DNA of 48,973 nt from an uncultured Clostridia bacterium (lineage in GTDB: Bacteria > Bacillota > Clostridia > Christensenellales > Aristaeellaceae): contig CANQEW010000016.1 in NCBI GenBank assembly GCA_947596085.1, positions 1 through 48,973 on the forward strand. The letters run 5' to 3'. A model generated the notes under the pieces. The model was not told the DNA's origin and did not search any database. It worked only from the letters and a program-made list of their open reading frames with translations. Shown here piece by piece: positions 8,220 through 17,324 of this stretch. Within the stretch, counting starts at the first letter, position 1, and each line of letters opens with the position of its first letter. The position numbers were made by a program, and so were the translations under genes.

Positions 8220-9014
8220 GTGAAGATTCATGTCCTGATGGAAAATACGACCGTCGATCCGGCTTTGACAGCGGAACATGGGCTCAGCCTGTTTGTGGAG
8301 ACGCGGCGGCACAAAGTTCTCTTTGACGCCGGACAGACGGGCGCTTTCGCCGACAATGCTCGACGCATGGACGTCGATCTACGGGATGTGGACGTGGTCG
8401 TTCTGTCCCACGGCCATTACGATCACGGCGGCGGATTGAGGTACTTTTTGGAGTTGAACGACCGCGCGCCGGTCTATCTCAGCCGCCATGCGTTCACGCC
8501 GCACTTCAACGGCAGTGAAAAGTACATCGGCCTGGATCGGACGTTGGAGGGCTGCGAGCGGCTCGTTTCGGTGGGGGACGCGCTGCGAATCGATGAGGAA
8601 TTGACGCTGTATTCCTGCAACCAGAGCAAAAGGATCGCGCCGTTGGAGAGCTTCGGCCTGACCGTGCGGACGCGCGGCGCGCTCACGCCTGACGATTTCC
8701 GGCACGAGCAGTATCTGCTGGTTCGGGACGGAGAGCGCAAAATCTTGTTCAGCGGCTGCTCGCACAAGGGAATCTTGAATATCGCGAATTGGTTTCGGCC
8801 GGATATTTTGGTCGGCGGATTTCACTTCACGAAGCTCAATCCCGACGATCCGGAGGATGGAAAGTGTTTGGAGCGCGTCGCGCGGGAGTTGTCGAGGTTT
8901 CCGACAAAATACTATACCGGCCACTGCACCGGGATCCGGCAGTACCAGTTTTTGAAACAAATCATGGGGGATCAATTGGAATATTTCTCTACCGGACAGA
9001 CGTTTTCACTGTAG
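8220..9014 (+). CDS. Metallo-beta-lactamase-fold hydrolase (COG1237-like)
   Basis: 264-residue protein of the MBL fold. The metal-binding motif LSHGHYDHGGGL (HxHxDH) is complete, and further ligands appear in FSGCSHKGILNI, GGFHF and YTGHCTG, the pattern of the family that includes a dihydropterin ribofuranosyl-aminobenzene phosphate synthase-like branch. I chose GTG at 8220 because GGAGG (8207-8211) lies 8 bases before it; an ATG at 8205 is part of that ribosome site. It is cytoplasmic, and a binding lipoprotein follows 41 bases downstream, probably on the same transcript. The substrate is unknown. Confidence 0.88.
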   Translation: MKIHVLMENTTVDPALTAEHGLSLFVETRRHKVLFDAGQTGAFADNARRMDVDLRDVDVVVLSHGHYDHGGGLRYFLELNDRAPVYLSRHAFTPHFNGSEKYIGLDRTLEGCERLVSVGDALRIDEELTLYSCNQSKRIAPLESFGLTVRTRGALTPDDFRHEQYLLVRDGERKILFSGCSHKGILNIANWFRPDILVGGFHFTKLNPDDPEDGKCLERVARELSRFPTKYYTGHCTGIRQYQFLKQIMGDQLEYFSTGQTFSL

Positions 9015-9055
9015 AGAGGCCATGTAGGCCGCGAAGGGAGAAGGGAGAAACGACC

Positions 9056-10354
9056 GTGAAAAGAATTTGTCTTTCGTTCTCGATCATTTTGATCATAACC
9101 GCCCTTTTGCTGACAGGCTGCACCGGCGGAAAGGAGAATCCGGGCGAATCCGATTCCGTCACCATCACCGTCATGGGCAGGAAAAACGACCTCGCGAAGA
9201 GCTATATGACCAGCATCTTCGAGCAGTATGAAGCCGCCACGGGAAATCAGATCGAGCCGATTCCCTTCGAGGATTCGGAGTTTGAGGTGACCGCGGCGGA
9301 GTGGTTCGCGAAGGGAAACGTGCCAGATATCTTCATGCACTTTCACAATTCCGATTTGGACCGCTTCGACATCGAGGGGAACTTCCTCTATCTGAACGAT
9401 CAGGAGTGGGTGGACGAGCTCACGGAGAGTACCCTGGCTTACTGCCTGGACGACGACGGCAACTTGATGGGCCTTCCCTACTGGGAAAACTCCGTTTCGG
9501 GCTGTTACTACAACAAGACCATACTTGACGAACTCGGCCTCCGTCCCGCCGTGACGCAGACCGAGTTCGATATGCTGTGTCAGGCCCTCGCCGATACCGG
9601 CCATGTGCCGATCTGCTGGCCTGCCGACGGCGGCGGCTGGATGGTTCAGTTCGCGCTCGATCCCGTGTTTGCGGACGATCCCGAAAAGCTCCGGGCGATC
9701 AATCAAAATGAAATCACCTATGCCGACATCCCCGAGGTTGCCGACATGGTCAACTGGATCGACCGCGCCGCCGGCAGGGGATGGTTCGGATCCAACTATC
9801 TGAACTGGGACATCAACGACATCGGCTCGGTGATGAGCTCGGGCGAGGCCGTCATGACCTTTATGTGGGACACGTGGTTTTACACCGATTTGCCGAAGGA
9901 CGGCAGGTATACCGTCGATGACTTCGCGCTGATGCCCGTGTTTCTGAACACGGTGGATGGCGGCACCTACGAGGGCGGCAACCTGAACATGATGATGGTC
10001 AATAAAAACGGAAAGCACATCGACGCGTGCCTCGACTTCCTCTCCTTCTGCGCCACGCCGGAGCATTATAACGCCGCTTTCGACGGAATTTCTACGGTGA
10101 GCTGTTTCAAGGGTCAGACCACCAACATCCAGTCGCCCATGATCACGGACGTCGCCGATTCCGTCGCGGCGCACCTGCGCGCCTCTACGTCTGCCTCCAA
10201 GGTGAAGGGCTTCAGCAGCGAAGACGTGGCCGTCGCGCTGGAGAGCCTCTTCCGGCAGAGAACGAGTACGACGGGCTGCATCAAGCTCATGGACGATTTC
10301 AGGATCGCGGCGGCCGCGCGGCAGGGCGTCGAGGGCTTTTCGGACGGGCCGTGA
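9056..10354 (+). CDS. Extracellular sugar-binding lipoprotein without permeases
   Basis: 432-residue solute-binding protein, family 1 type. A lipobox (LLLTGC, Cys about residue 21) marks a lipoprotein anchored outside the membrane. The rest fits carbohydrate-binding proteins: VTITVMGRKND start, DIFMHFHNSD, GLPYWENSVSGCYYNKTIL and a C-terminal helical region. Start is GTG at 9056 with GGGAG 8 bases upstream; the frame stays open upstream but overlaps the MBL gene. No permease or ATPase gene is adjacent, since the next gene is a phosphorylase with its own promoter. It may feed permeases encoded at 17325-19060 or act in sensing. Confidence 0.9.
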   Translation: MKRICLSFSIILIITALLLTGCTGGKENPGESDSVTITVMGRKNDLAKSYMTSIFEQYEAATGNQIEPIPFEDSEFEVTAAEWFAKGNVPDIFMHFHNSDLDRFDIEGNFLYLNDQEWVDELTESTLAYCLDDDGNLMGLPYWENSVSGCYYNKTILDELGLRPAVTQTEFDMLCQALADTGHVPICWPADGGGWMVQFALDPVFADDPEKLRAINQNEITYADIPEVADMVNWIDRAAGRGWFGSNYLNWDINDIGSVMSSGEAVMTFMWDTWFYTDLPKDGRYTVDDFALMPVFLNTVDGGTYEGGNLNMMMVNKNGKHIDACLDFLSFCATPEHYNAAFDGISTVSCFKGQTTNIQSPMITDVADSVAAHLRASTSASKVKGFSSEDVAVALESLFRQRTSTTGCIKLMDDFRIAAAARQGVEGFSDGP

Positions 10355-10406
10355 CGAATGGCCGGATGGTTCGACGGAGCGAAACGGGCGTATTTTGCGC
10401 GTCCCA

Positions 10407-10434
10407 TTGCTTTTTTGGTACCGTTTGGTATAAT
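10407..10434 (+). promoter_or_regulatory. Promoter of the cellobiose phosphorylase gene
   Basis: TTGCTT (10407-10412), a 16-base spacer and TATAAT (10429-10434). The leader before the start at 10512 is about 70 bases. Confidence 0.6.
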
Positions 10435-10511
10435 GGAGTTAGAATCCTCCGGGGACTTTGTCCTCGTGCAATATCGCGGTGAATCCGATGTGAGAAAGTG
10501 AGGTACGCATC

Positions 10512-12932
10512 ATGAAATTCGGCCACTTTGACGATCCGAACCGAGAGTATGTCATCACCACGCCCTTCACTCCCCTGCCCTGGATCAACTATCTGGGCAG
10601 CGAGAATTTCTTTGGCATGGTTTCCAACACGGGCGGCGGCTACTGCTTCTATCGGGACGCCAAGCTGCAGCGCCTGCTGCGCTATCGCTATAACGACGTG
10701 CCCGCCGATGTGGGCGGCCGCTTTTACTACATAAAAGAGCATGGCAAGCCCGCCTGGAATCCCGGCTATCTTCCCTGCCGCGTGGAACTCGACCGTTACG
10801 AGTGCCGCCACGGCATGGGCTACACCGTTTTGACGGGCGAGCGGGACGGCCTGGAAGCGAAGCTGAAGATGTTCGTGCCTCTCGGCGAAAACTGCGAGCT
10901 GCACGATTTGACGCTCACCAACCGTAGCGCCGAAGCGAAGCGCTTTCAGGTGTATGGCTGTATGGAATGGTGCCTGTGGAACGCCGTGGATGACGCGCAG
11001 AACTATCAGCGCAATCTGAACATCGCCGAGTGTGAGGTCGAGCCGGGCGCGATCTATCACAAGACCGAGTACCGCGAGCGCCGCGACCACTACGCCTACT
11101 ACAGCGTGAACGTGCCCGCGCAGGGCTTCGATACCGACCGAAATACCTTCCTCGGCCACATGGGCGACTGGTCCGCCCCCAAGATGGTGCGCGAGGAGAC
11201 CTCCGGCGGCAGCCTGCGCGTGGGTTGGTATCCCATCGCCTGCCACCGGCTGGACGTGTCCCTCGAGCCGGGAGCATCCTTCCGCGCGTGCTTCACGCTG
11301 GGCTATGCCACGAATCCCCGGGATAAAAAGTTTATCGCCCTCAACGTGATCCGCAAGGATGAGGCGCGCCGCGCGCTGGCGAAGTTCGCGGATTTCGAGG
11401 CGGTGGATCGCGCCTTTGCGGAGCTTCACGACTACTGGGATCGCCTGCTGGGCCGCTTCGCGCTGGACTGCGCCGAGGAGCGGCTGAACCGCATGGTCAA
11501 CATCTGGCATCAATATCAGTGCATGGTCACCTTCAACATGAGCCGCTCCGCTTCCTACTATGAGACGGGCACGGGCCGCGGCATGGGCTTCCGGGACTCC
11601 TGCCAGGATCTGCTGGGCTTTTTGCACATTATACCGGATCGCGCCCGGGAGCGCATCATTGACATCGCGTCGGTGCAGTTCGCCGACGGCTCCACCTATC
11701 ACCAGTACCAGCCACTGACCAAGCGCGGCAACGCCGACATCGGCGGCGGCTTCAACGACGATCCGCTGTGGCTGGTGGCGGCGGTGTGCGCCTACCTGCG
11801 CGAGACGGGCGATTTCTCCATCCTCGACCATCCCACGCCCTTCGACAATGTTCCCGGAACGGAGGTTCCCCTGCTGGAGCACCTGCGCCGCAGCGTGAAC
11901 TTTACGCGGAAGAATCTCGGCCCTCACGGGCTTCCGCTCATCGGCCGGGCGGATTGGAACGACTGCCTGAATCTGAACTGCTTCTCCGCCGAACCGGGCG
12001 AGAGCTTTCAGACCACCGGCCCTTCCGAGGGCCCGGTGGCGGAGTCGGTGTTCATCGCGGCGATGTTCGTGAAGTACGGCGGCGAATACGCGGAGCTGTG
12101 CGAGCGGCTCGGCCTGGCCGGGGAGGCGGCGGACGTCCGGCAAGCGGTCGCGGACATGGAGCGCGCCGTGCTCACCGACGGCTGGGACGGCGAATGGTTC
12201 CTGCGCGCCTACGACGCGAACGGCGGCAAGGTGGGCAGCCGCGAGTGCGACGAGGGCCAGATCTTCATCGAACCCCAGGGCTTCTGTACGATGGCGGGCA
12301 TCGGCCGGGAGGGCGGCCAGATGGAAAAGGCGCTGAATTCCGTGCGCGAACGCCTGCTGGGCAAGTATGGCGTGGAGCTCTTGACGCCCTGCTACTCGAC
12401 TTACCACCTCGAGCTGGGCGAGATCAGCTCCTATCCGCCGGGATTCAAGGAGAACGGCTCGGTGTTCTGCCACAACAATCCGTGGATTGTCTGCGGCGAG
12501 GCGACGCTGGGCCGCGGAGACGAGGCGTTCGACGTATACCGCCGCATCTGTCCCGCCTATCTGGAAGACGAGAGTGAGGTGCACGAGACGGAGCCCTACG
12601 TCTATTCGCAGACCGTCACCGGCCGCGCTTCGGGCGAGCCCGGCCACGCCAAGAACAGCTGGCTCACCGGCACGGCGTCCTGGACCTTCGTGTCCATCAG
12701 CCAGGCCATTCTGGGTATTCAACCCGACTACGATGGCCTGCGCATTCAGCCCTGCCTGCCGGAATTCCTGACCGAGTACCGCGTCCGCCGCACCTTCCGC
12801 GCCGCGCAGTACGACATCCATGTGCGGCGCACGGGCGAGAAGACGCTGACGGTGAACGGCGAACCGGTCTCCGGCAACCAGATCCCCCTGCAGCCCGAGG
12901 GAAGCGCGGCGCGGGTGGAAGTGACCCTGTAA
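10512..12932 (+). CDS. Cellobiose phosphorylase (GH94)
   Basis: 806 aa, the size of clostridial cellobiose phosphorylases (about 810). The enzyme splits cellobiose with phosphate into glucose 1-phosphate and glucose in the cytoplasm, saving one ATP. Characteristic stretches run the whole length: EYVITTPFTPLPWINYLG at the start, NRMVNIWHQYQCMVTFNMSR, GRGMGFRDSCQDLLGF, LIGRADWNDCLNLNCFS with the general-acid DWND at 481-484, and KNSWLTGTASW near the end. No signal peptide. GAGGT lies 7 bases before the ATG. It has its own promoter and stands just before the YesM/YesN pair. Cellodextrin phosphorylase is less likely, as length and motifs match the cellobiose enzyme. Confidence 0.95.
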   Translation: MKFGHFDDPNREYVITTPFTPLPWINYLGSENFFGMVSNTGGGYCFYRDAKLQRLLRYRYNDVPADVGGRFYYIKEHGKPAWNPGYLPCRVELDRYECRHGMGYTVLTGERDGLEAKLKMFVPLGENCELHDLTLTNRSAEAKRFQVYGCMEWCLWNAVDDAQNYQRNLNIAECEVEPGAIYHKTEYRERRDHYAYYSVNVPAQGFDTDRNTFLGHMGDWSAPKMVREETSGGSLRVGWYPIACHRLDVSLEPGASFRACFTLGYATNPRDKKFIALNVIRKDEARRALAKFADFEAVDRAFAELHDYWDRLLGRFALDCAEERLNRMVNIWHQYQCMVTFNMSRSASYYETGTGRGMGFRDSCQDLLGFLHIIPDRARERIIDIASVQFADGSTYHQYQPLTKRGNADIGGGFNDDPLWLVAAVCAYLRETGDFSILDHPTPFDNVPGTEVPLLEHLRRSVNFTRKNLGPHGLPLIGRADWNDCLNLNCFSAEPGESFQTTGPSEGPVAESVFIAAMFVKYGGEYAELCERLGLAGEAADVRQAVADMERAVLTDGWDGEWFLRAYDANGGKVGSRECDEGQIFIEPQGFCTMAGIGREGGQMEKALNSVRERLLGKYGVELLTPCYSTYHLELGEISSYPPGFKENGSVFCHNNPWIVCGEATLGRGDEAFDVYRRICPAYLEDESEVHETEPYVYSQTVTGRASGEPGHAKNSWLTGTASWTFVSISQAILGIQPDYDGLRIQPCLPEFLTEYRVRRTFRAAQYDIHVRRTGEKTLTVNGEPVSGNQIPLQPEGSAARVEVTL

Positions 12933-12990
12933 ACAGGATCGCGGGAAGCGCAAAGTTTGGCGCTTGTCTACTCGAAGCGAAGATTTACGG

Positions 12991-13027
12991 CGGCCATGAA
13001 AGGGAATATCGTTCCCTTTCATGGCCG
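12991..13027. repeat. Perfect 16-bp inverted repeat, possible terminator
   Basis: CGGCCATGAAAGGGAA (12991-13006), loop TATCG, and the exact complement (13012-13027). It lies between the phosphorylase and the sensor kinase genes. No T-run follows on either strand, so termination is not assured; it could be a processing or protein-binding site. The remainder of 12933-13171 holds no gene. Confidence 0.65.
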
Positions 13028-13171
13028 AACGCAGGCGGTTGAGCCGGGACTGAAGTATTTATTTCGTAATGATTGATTTGCTTCTGCAACCGTATTTTTG
13101 AGCGCGAGGGGATTGCTTCTGCCGCCGAACAACGAAGATTGAACGAGATGTGAAGGGCGAAGGATTGCGTC

Positions 13172-14968
13172 GTGAAGATATATCTTCGAATCAAAAAGTA
13201 TATTGCCACGCACATGGGCGTTCCGGTCACGCTGTCGGTGATCGGGCTGCTGCTCGCGGCCATGCTGATCCTGCAATCCTATGTAAAAAACCAATACTTC
13301 TCCTACCTTCTCGAGGAGACGGATCGCAGGGAAAGCGTGATTCTCGAAGCGACGGCCGCCAACATCGACAATACGCTGCGCAACCTGATCGAGGCCGCCT
13401 GCAGAGTGGCGGTCAATAGCGATTTTCGAGACACGGTGGAGACGGCGCGCGACAACGCGGGCCGGAACAGAATCTTGCTGCGGGAAGCGCTCAGCGAGAT
13501 GGCGAGCTATTCCAACAGCATCGCCGCGGTCACCGTGGTGACGGAGGACGGGCTGCTGCAGGAGTACGGCCGGTACTGGGAGTACGGCGGCTACGGAAAC
13601 CTCTGGGTGGGCGAAAATCTGGAAGATCTGAACGAAATGTATCGGGAAACCATGGACCTGCTGAAGCGAAAATCCGGCATTCGCTACTGCGTTCGCGAGC
13701 GGCCCGGCGCGCACGAAAGCATCCCCCAGACGAATCTGTTTCACCTTGCCCTTCCGCTGATGGGGGGCAGCTTCAATTGGAAAAATGTAGATTCGGTGGT
13801 CGTCGTCACGTTTCGAATGGACACGGTCATCGACAAAAACGCGCTGTCCGGCTATATTACGGATGGCGGCGGCAACATCATCTATCACGCGGACCGGCAG
13901 CTCATCGGACAGAACGCCTCGGAGTTCCAGGCGCGGTTGACGGGGGAAGAGGAGGACATCAGCTGCGATCTGCCGTACTTCGGGTGGACGGCGCACGCGC
14001 TGATCGACCTGCAGGAGATGCACGAGCGGGTGAACCATCTGTATCGCGCCAGCATTGTGGTCTACCTGCTGTTGCTGACCGCCTGCGGCGTGATTTGGCA
14101 GTTCGTGATCCGCAGGGTACTGCGCCCCGTGGGCGAAATCCGCAGGGCCATGGAGGACATACGCCTCGGCCGCCAGCGGAAAAAGATCGCGATCAACGGC
14201 TCGCACGAGATCTGGCAGCTGGCGCAGGACTACAATACGATGCTCAATGCCCTCCACGAGCAGCAGGAGGAGACGGAGCGCCAGTACCGGGAAAAGACCC
14301 TGTCGATCAACCAGAAGAACCGGGCGGAACAGGAGGCGCTGGAATCCCAGATCAACGCGCATTTCCTCTGCAACACGCTGGCGGCGATTAGCTACAACGC
14401 GGTGGAGGCGGGAAACGAGGAGGTCGCGGATCTTCTGAAGAAGCTCTCCAACATGCTGGCGTACTCCATGTCCCGCAGGAGCGCTCCGATCACGCTGGAA
14501 CAGGAGATTCGCTGGGTGGAGGAATACCTCTATCTGCAGAAATTCCGCCTGATGGAGGTGTTCGATTACCGGATCGACTTCCCGGACGAATACGGCGAAT
14601 GGCCATCGTGCAAGCTGTTTTTGCAGCCGTTTGTGGAAAATTCGATCCTGCATGGCTTTGAAGGCCGCGAGCGCGGCGGACAGATTTGGATCGAGGGCCG
14701 CCCGGACGGCAAGCGGTTCCGGATCTGCGTGCGCGACAATGGTCGCGGCATGGAACCGGAAGTGGAGCGGATCATCCAGCAGATTCTGCGGGAGAAGCGC
14801 GCGCTGGAACTGGAGGGCGTGGGCATCGGCATACAGAACGCGGTCACTCGCCTGCGCATGTTCTACGGCGACGAACTGACCATCGCGATGCGGACGTCGC
14901 CCGGCGAGGGTACCAGCTTCACGTTCTGGCTGCCGCTGATCGTTGACGCAGACGAAACCTTTTCCTGA
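13172..14968 (+). CDS. YesM-type sensor histidine kinase
   Basis: 598 aa. Two membrane segments (about residues 18-36 and 291-311) enclose an extracellular sensing domain, followed by a HAMP-like region (RRVLRPVGEIRRAME), a His_kinase segment and an ATPase domain with the N box FLQPFVENSILHG and G boxes DNGRGM and GVGIGIQN. The phospho-acceptor region reads QINAHFLCNTL (His about 397); the family norm is INPHFLYN, so the Pro and Tyr are replaced. Start GTG at 13172 has GAAGGA 7 bases before it. It is paired with the response regulator 26 bases downstream and should sense oligosaccharide outside the cell to control the following uptake genes. Confidence 0.92.
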   Translation: MKIYLRIKKYIATHMGVPVTLSVIGLLLAAMLILQSYVKNQYFSYLLEETDRRESVILEATAANIDNTLRNLIEAACRVAVNSDFRDTVETARDNAGRNRILLREALSEMASYSNSIAAVTVVTEDGLLQEYGRYWEYGGYGNLWVGENLEDLNEMYRETMDLLKRKSGIRYCVRERPGAHESIPQTNLFHLALPLMGGSFNWKNVDSVVVVTFRMDTVIDKNALSGYITDGGGNIIYHADRQLIGQNASEFQARLTGEEEDISCDLPYFGWTAHALIDLQEMHERVNHLYRASIVVYLLLLTACGVIWQFVIRRVLRPVGEIRRAMEDIRLGRQRKKIAINGSHEIWQLAQDYNTMLNALHEQQEETERQYREKTLSINQKNRAEQEALESQINAHFLCNTLAAISYNAVEAGNEEVADLLKKLSNMLAYSMSRRSAPITLEQEIRWVEEYLYLQKFRLMEVFDYRIDFPDEYGEWPSCKLFLQPFVENSILHGFEGRERGGQIWIEGRPDGKRFRICVRDNGRGMEPEVERIIQQILREKRALELEGVGIGIQNAVTRLRMFYGDELTIAMRTSPGEGTSFTFWLPLIVDADETFS

Positions 14969-14994
14969 ACCGCTTCAAGGGAGGAGAGCGACGC

Positions 14995-15750
14995 ATGAAG
15001 ATATTGATCGCGGAGGACGAACAGCGCACCCGCTTGGGGCTGGAGAAGCTGATCCGGGGCATCGCCGGGGATTATGAGCTGGTGGGGACGGCGTCCAACG
15101 GCCAAATGGCGCTGGAAATGATCCTGCAGCTTCGGCCGGACGTCGTGTTCGTGGACATCAAGATGCCGTTCCTCGACGGCCTCTCGCTGATCCGCGCGGT
15201 GCGCGCGCATTCTTTGAATACGGAGTTTATCGTGGTCAGCGCGTATGCCGACTTCCAATTCGCGCAGGAATCCATCTCGCTCGAAGTGCTTGGCTATCTG
15301 TTGAAGCCCGCCACCCGGAAGGAAGTCGAAGCGCTGCTCCAAAAGGCCGAAACCCGGCTGGCGGCAAAGCGCTTCTATCCCGCGCAGGAGACGCGGAGTC
15401 TGCGGGAAAAATATCCGGATTCCCATCCGCTGATTCTGCGGACACTGGACATCATTCAATCCGGGTACGCCGGAAAGATCAGTCAAAAGGAGCTCGCGCA
15501 GGAACTGGGCCTGAGCCCGGAATACTTCAGCTATCTTTTCAATAAGAATATCGGCATAACCTTTTCCGCCTTTCTGCGGGGCTATCGCATCGAGCGCGCC
15601 AAGGCGCTCTACCGCAGCGGAGAGGTAAACCGGAGGGAGGTTCCCTACGCGGTGGGCTTTTCCGACGCGAAATATTTCAACAAGGTATTTCGGGAAGTGA
15701 CGGGAATGACGCCCACGGAGTTTTTGCAGCGGGGAGCCTCGCAATCTTAA
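14995..15750 (+). CDS. YesN-type response regulator with AraC DNA-binding domain
   Basis: 251 aa. The receiver domain starts MKILIAEDEQ and carries the phospho-acceptor Asp54 in VFVDIKMP; Lys of the LKPATRKE segment is also present. A C-terminal AraC-type double helix-turn-helix follows (ISQKELAQELGLSPEYFSYL and VPYAVGFSDAKYFNKVFRE). Shorter than many YesN proteins because the linker is short. Partner of the kinase just upstream; the probable target is the promoter at 15813-15841 for the ABC and GH31 genes. Confidence 0.93.
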   Translation: MKILIAEDEQRTRLGLEKLIRGIAGDYELVGTASNGQMALEMILQLRPDVVFVDIKMPFLDGLSLIRAVRAHSLNTEFIVVSAYADFQFAQESISLEVLGYLLKPATRKEVEALLQKAETRLAAKRFYPAQETRSLREKYPDSHPLILRTLDIIQSGYAGKISQKELAQELGLSPEYFSYLFNKNIGITFSAFLRGYRIERAKALYRSGEVNRREVPYAVGFSDAKYFNKVFREVTGMTPTEFLQRGASQS

Positions 15751-15770
15751 AAATTTCTCCCTTTTCTTAA

Positions 15771-15790
15771 AATTATTCCCCAGAATAATT
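15771..15790. promoter_or_regulatory. Operator-like inverted repeat before the ABC operon promoter
   Basis: AATTATTC (15771-15778), CCCA, GAATAATT (15783-15790): a perfect 8-bp inverted repeat, 22 bases upstream of the -35. The position suits an activator such as the adjacent YesN-type regulator. Alternatively, since it follows the yesN-like stop, it is a weak terminator. Confidence 0.4.
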
Positions 15791-15812
15791 CCACGGTTCA
15801 TAATTTTTCCGG

Positions 15813-15841
15813 TTGAAAGAGGGAAATAAATATGTTAAAAT
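15813..15841 (+). promoter_or_regulatory. Promoter of the ABC/GH31 operon
   Basis: TTGAAA (15813-15818), a 17-base spacer and TAAAAT (15836-15841), with TGT directly before the -10 (extended type). Confidence 0.6.
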
Positions 15842-15921
15842 ATACATATCGGCATGATGTCGGTAGGTGACATTGCGCAAAAGCACGAAGAACGTGCGAA
15901 CGAAAAAGGAGGAAAAGTTCG

Positions 15922-17175
15922 ATGAAGAAGACCCTTTTGGCTCTCGTCCTCGCGGTAGCGATGCTGCTGGTTTCCGTGCCGGCGGTGCTCGCGGAGGCGC
16001 CCACTGAGATCACCCTGTGGCACTACTTCGACGCGTCCGCGGACGCGCAGGCGATCGTGGATTGGGTGGATGAATACAATTCCATCCAGAACGAAATCCA
16101 CATCACTGCGACTTACGTCTCCAGAACCGAGCTGATGAACCAGTACACCGTCGGCGCGCTGTCCGGCGAACTGCCGGACATCGGCATGGTCGACTCCCCG
16201 GACATGGCGTCCTATATTTCTCTGGGCGTGTTCGAGGACATCACCGATCAGTTGGAAGCCTGGGGCGAGCTGGATCAGTTCTATCCGGGCCCGCTGGAGT
16301 CCTGCAAGGATGCCGACGGCCGCATCTACGGTCTGCCGCAGAACACCAACTGCCTGGCGCTGGCCTGCAACATGGATCTGCTGAAGGCTGCCGGTTATGA
16401 CCACATGCCCACCAACTTGGCTGAGTTCCAGGAGATGGTGGCCGCCACCACCGATCCCGCGGACGACGTCTATGGCTTCGCGATGAGCTGCATCTCCACC
16501 GAGGAGGGCACCTTCCAGCTGCTGCCGTGGCTGCGCTCTGCTGCCGGCGGAGCGGGCGTGAACGTGGACAATCTGACCGCGGATTCCGCCGTGAACGGCC
16601 TGAAGGTTCTGGGCGACTTCGTTGCCAACGGCTATATGAGCAAGGAGTGCGTGAACTGGACCCAGTCCGACGCCTTCAACCAGTTTGCCGCTGGTAAGGC
16701 CGCTCTGGCCGAGGTCGGCACCTGGCACCTGGCGATGACCGACGCCATCGGCGGCGCGTTTGAGTACGGCTTCTGCCTGCTCCCGACCGGCGACGAGGGC
16801 ACTTCCACCTCCACCATCGGCGGCGAGAACTTCGGCGTGTGCTCCGGCGCGGAGAACGTCGAGGGCTGCGTGAACTTCCTCGAGTGGCTCTGCTCCAAGG
16901 ACAAGGAAGGCGAGTGGGCCGTCGTGGCCGGCAAGATCCCGACCCGTCAGGATTCCGTGGCGAACTACACCTACGAGGTGGACGGCTTCAACGTATTCGT
17001 GGACGAAATGAACTACGCGCAGGCCCGCGGCCCGCACGCGGAGTGGCCCACGATCTCCGAGGCGATCTACACCGCGGCCCAGTCCGTGTTCGTGGATGGC
17101 ACCGATCCGGCCGAGGCGCTCGCCGGCGCGATGGAGAAGATCACGCCCATCGTCGAGGCGAATCCGCTTCCGTAA
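15922..17175 (+). CDS. Sugar ABC transporter substrate-binding protein
   Basis: 417 aa. The N-terminal signal peptide ends AVLAEA and lacks a lipobox Cys, so it appears to be exported without a lipid anchor unless held by another route. The mature part is a family 1 carbohydrate-binding protein (ITLWHYFDASADAQAIVDWV, LPDIGMVDSPDM, GRIYGLPQNTN, FAAGKAALAEVGTWHL). AAGGAGG lies 9 bases before the ATG. First gene of the operon whose next two genes are the matching permeases; a hairpin in the 149-base gap after it probably gives more of this protein than of the permeases. Confidence 0.95.
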   Translation: MKKTLLALVLAVAMLLVSVPAVLAEAPTEITLWHYFDASADAQAIVDWVDEYNSIQNEIHITATYVSRTELMNQYTVGALSGELPDIGMVDSPDMASYISLGVFEDITDQLEAWGELDQFYPGPLESCKDADGRIYGLPQNTNCLALACNMDLLKAAGYDHMPTNLAEFQEMVAATTDPADDVYGFAMSCISTEEGTFQLLPWLRSAAGGAGVNVDNLTADSAVNGLKVLGDFVANGYMSKECVNWTQSDAFNQFAAGKAALAEVGTWHLAMTDAIGGAFEYGFCLLPTGDEGTSTSTIGGENFGVCSGAENVEGCVNFLEWLCSKDKEGEWAVVAGKIPTRQDSVANYTYEVDGFNVFVDEMNYAQARGPHAEWPTISEAIYTAAQSVFVDGTDPAEALAGAMEKITPIVEANPLP

Positions 17176-17239
17176 AAACATGTCCGTTGTCTGCCATGCG
17201 TTTTGCTAGCGGCCAATTGACATAAGAGCGACTGGGCAT

Positions 17240-17278
17240 GGGGCTGTTGTAGAAATGGAACCGTTTTGCAACAGCCCC
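17240..17278 (+). terminator. Intercistronic hairpin between binding protein and permease
   Basis: GGGGCTGTTG (17240-17249) pairs with CAACAGCCCC (17269-17278), and inner bases AAATGG/CCGTTT extend the stem with one bulged base. No long T-run follows. Such hairpins in sugar ABC operons usually cause partial termination or protect the 3-prime end of the binding-protein message. Confidence 0.6.
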
Positions 17279-17324
17279 TTGCGTTGTACGGTGACAACCA
17301 TCCGGGAAGGGGAGGTGGCATCCT

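Noticed and set aside
8789-9055. N-terminal extension of the binding lipoprotein
   Set aside because: It overlaps the MBL gene in another frame and would bury the lipoprotein signal sequence that begins at 9056.
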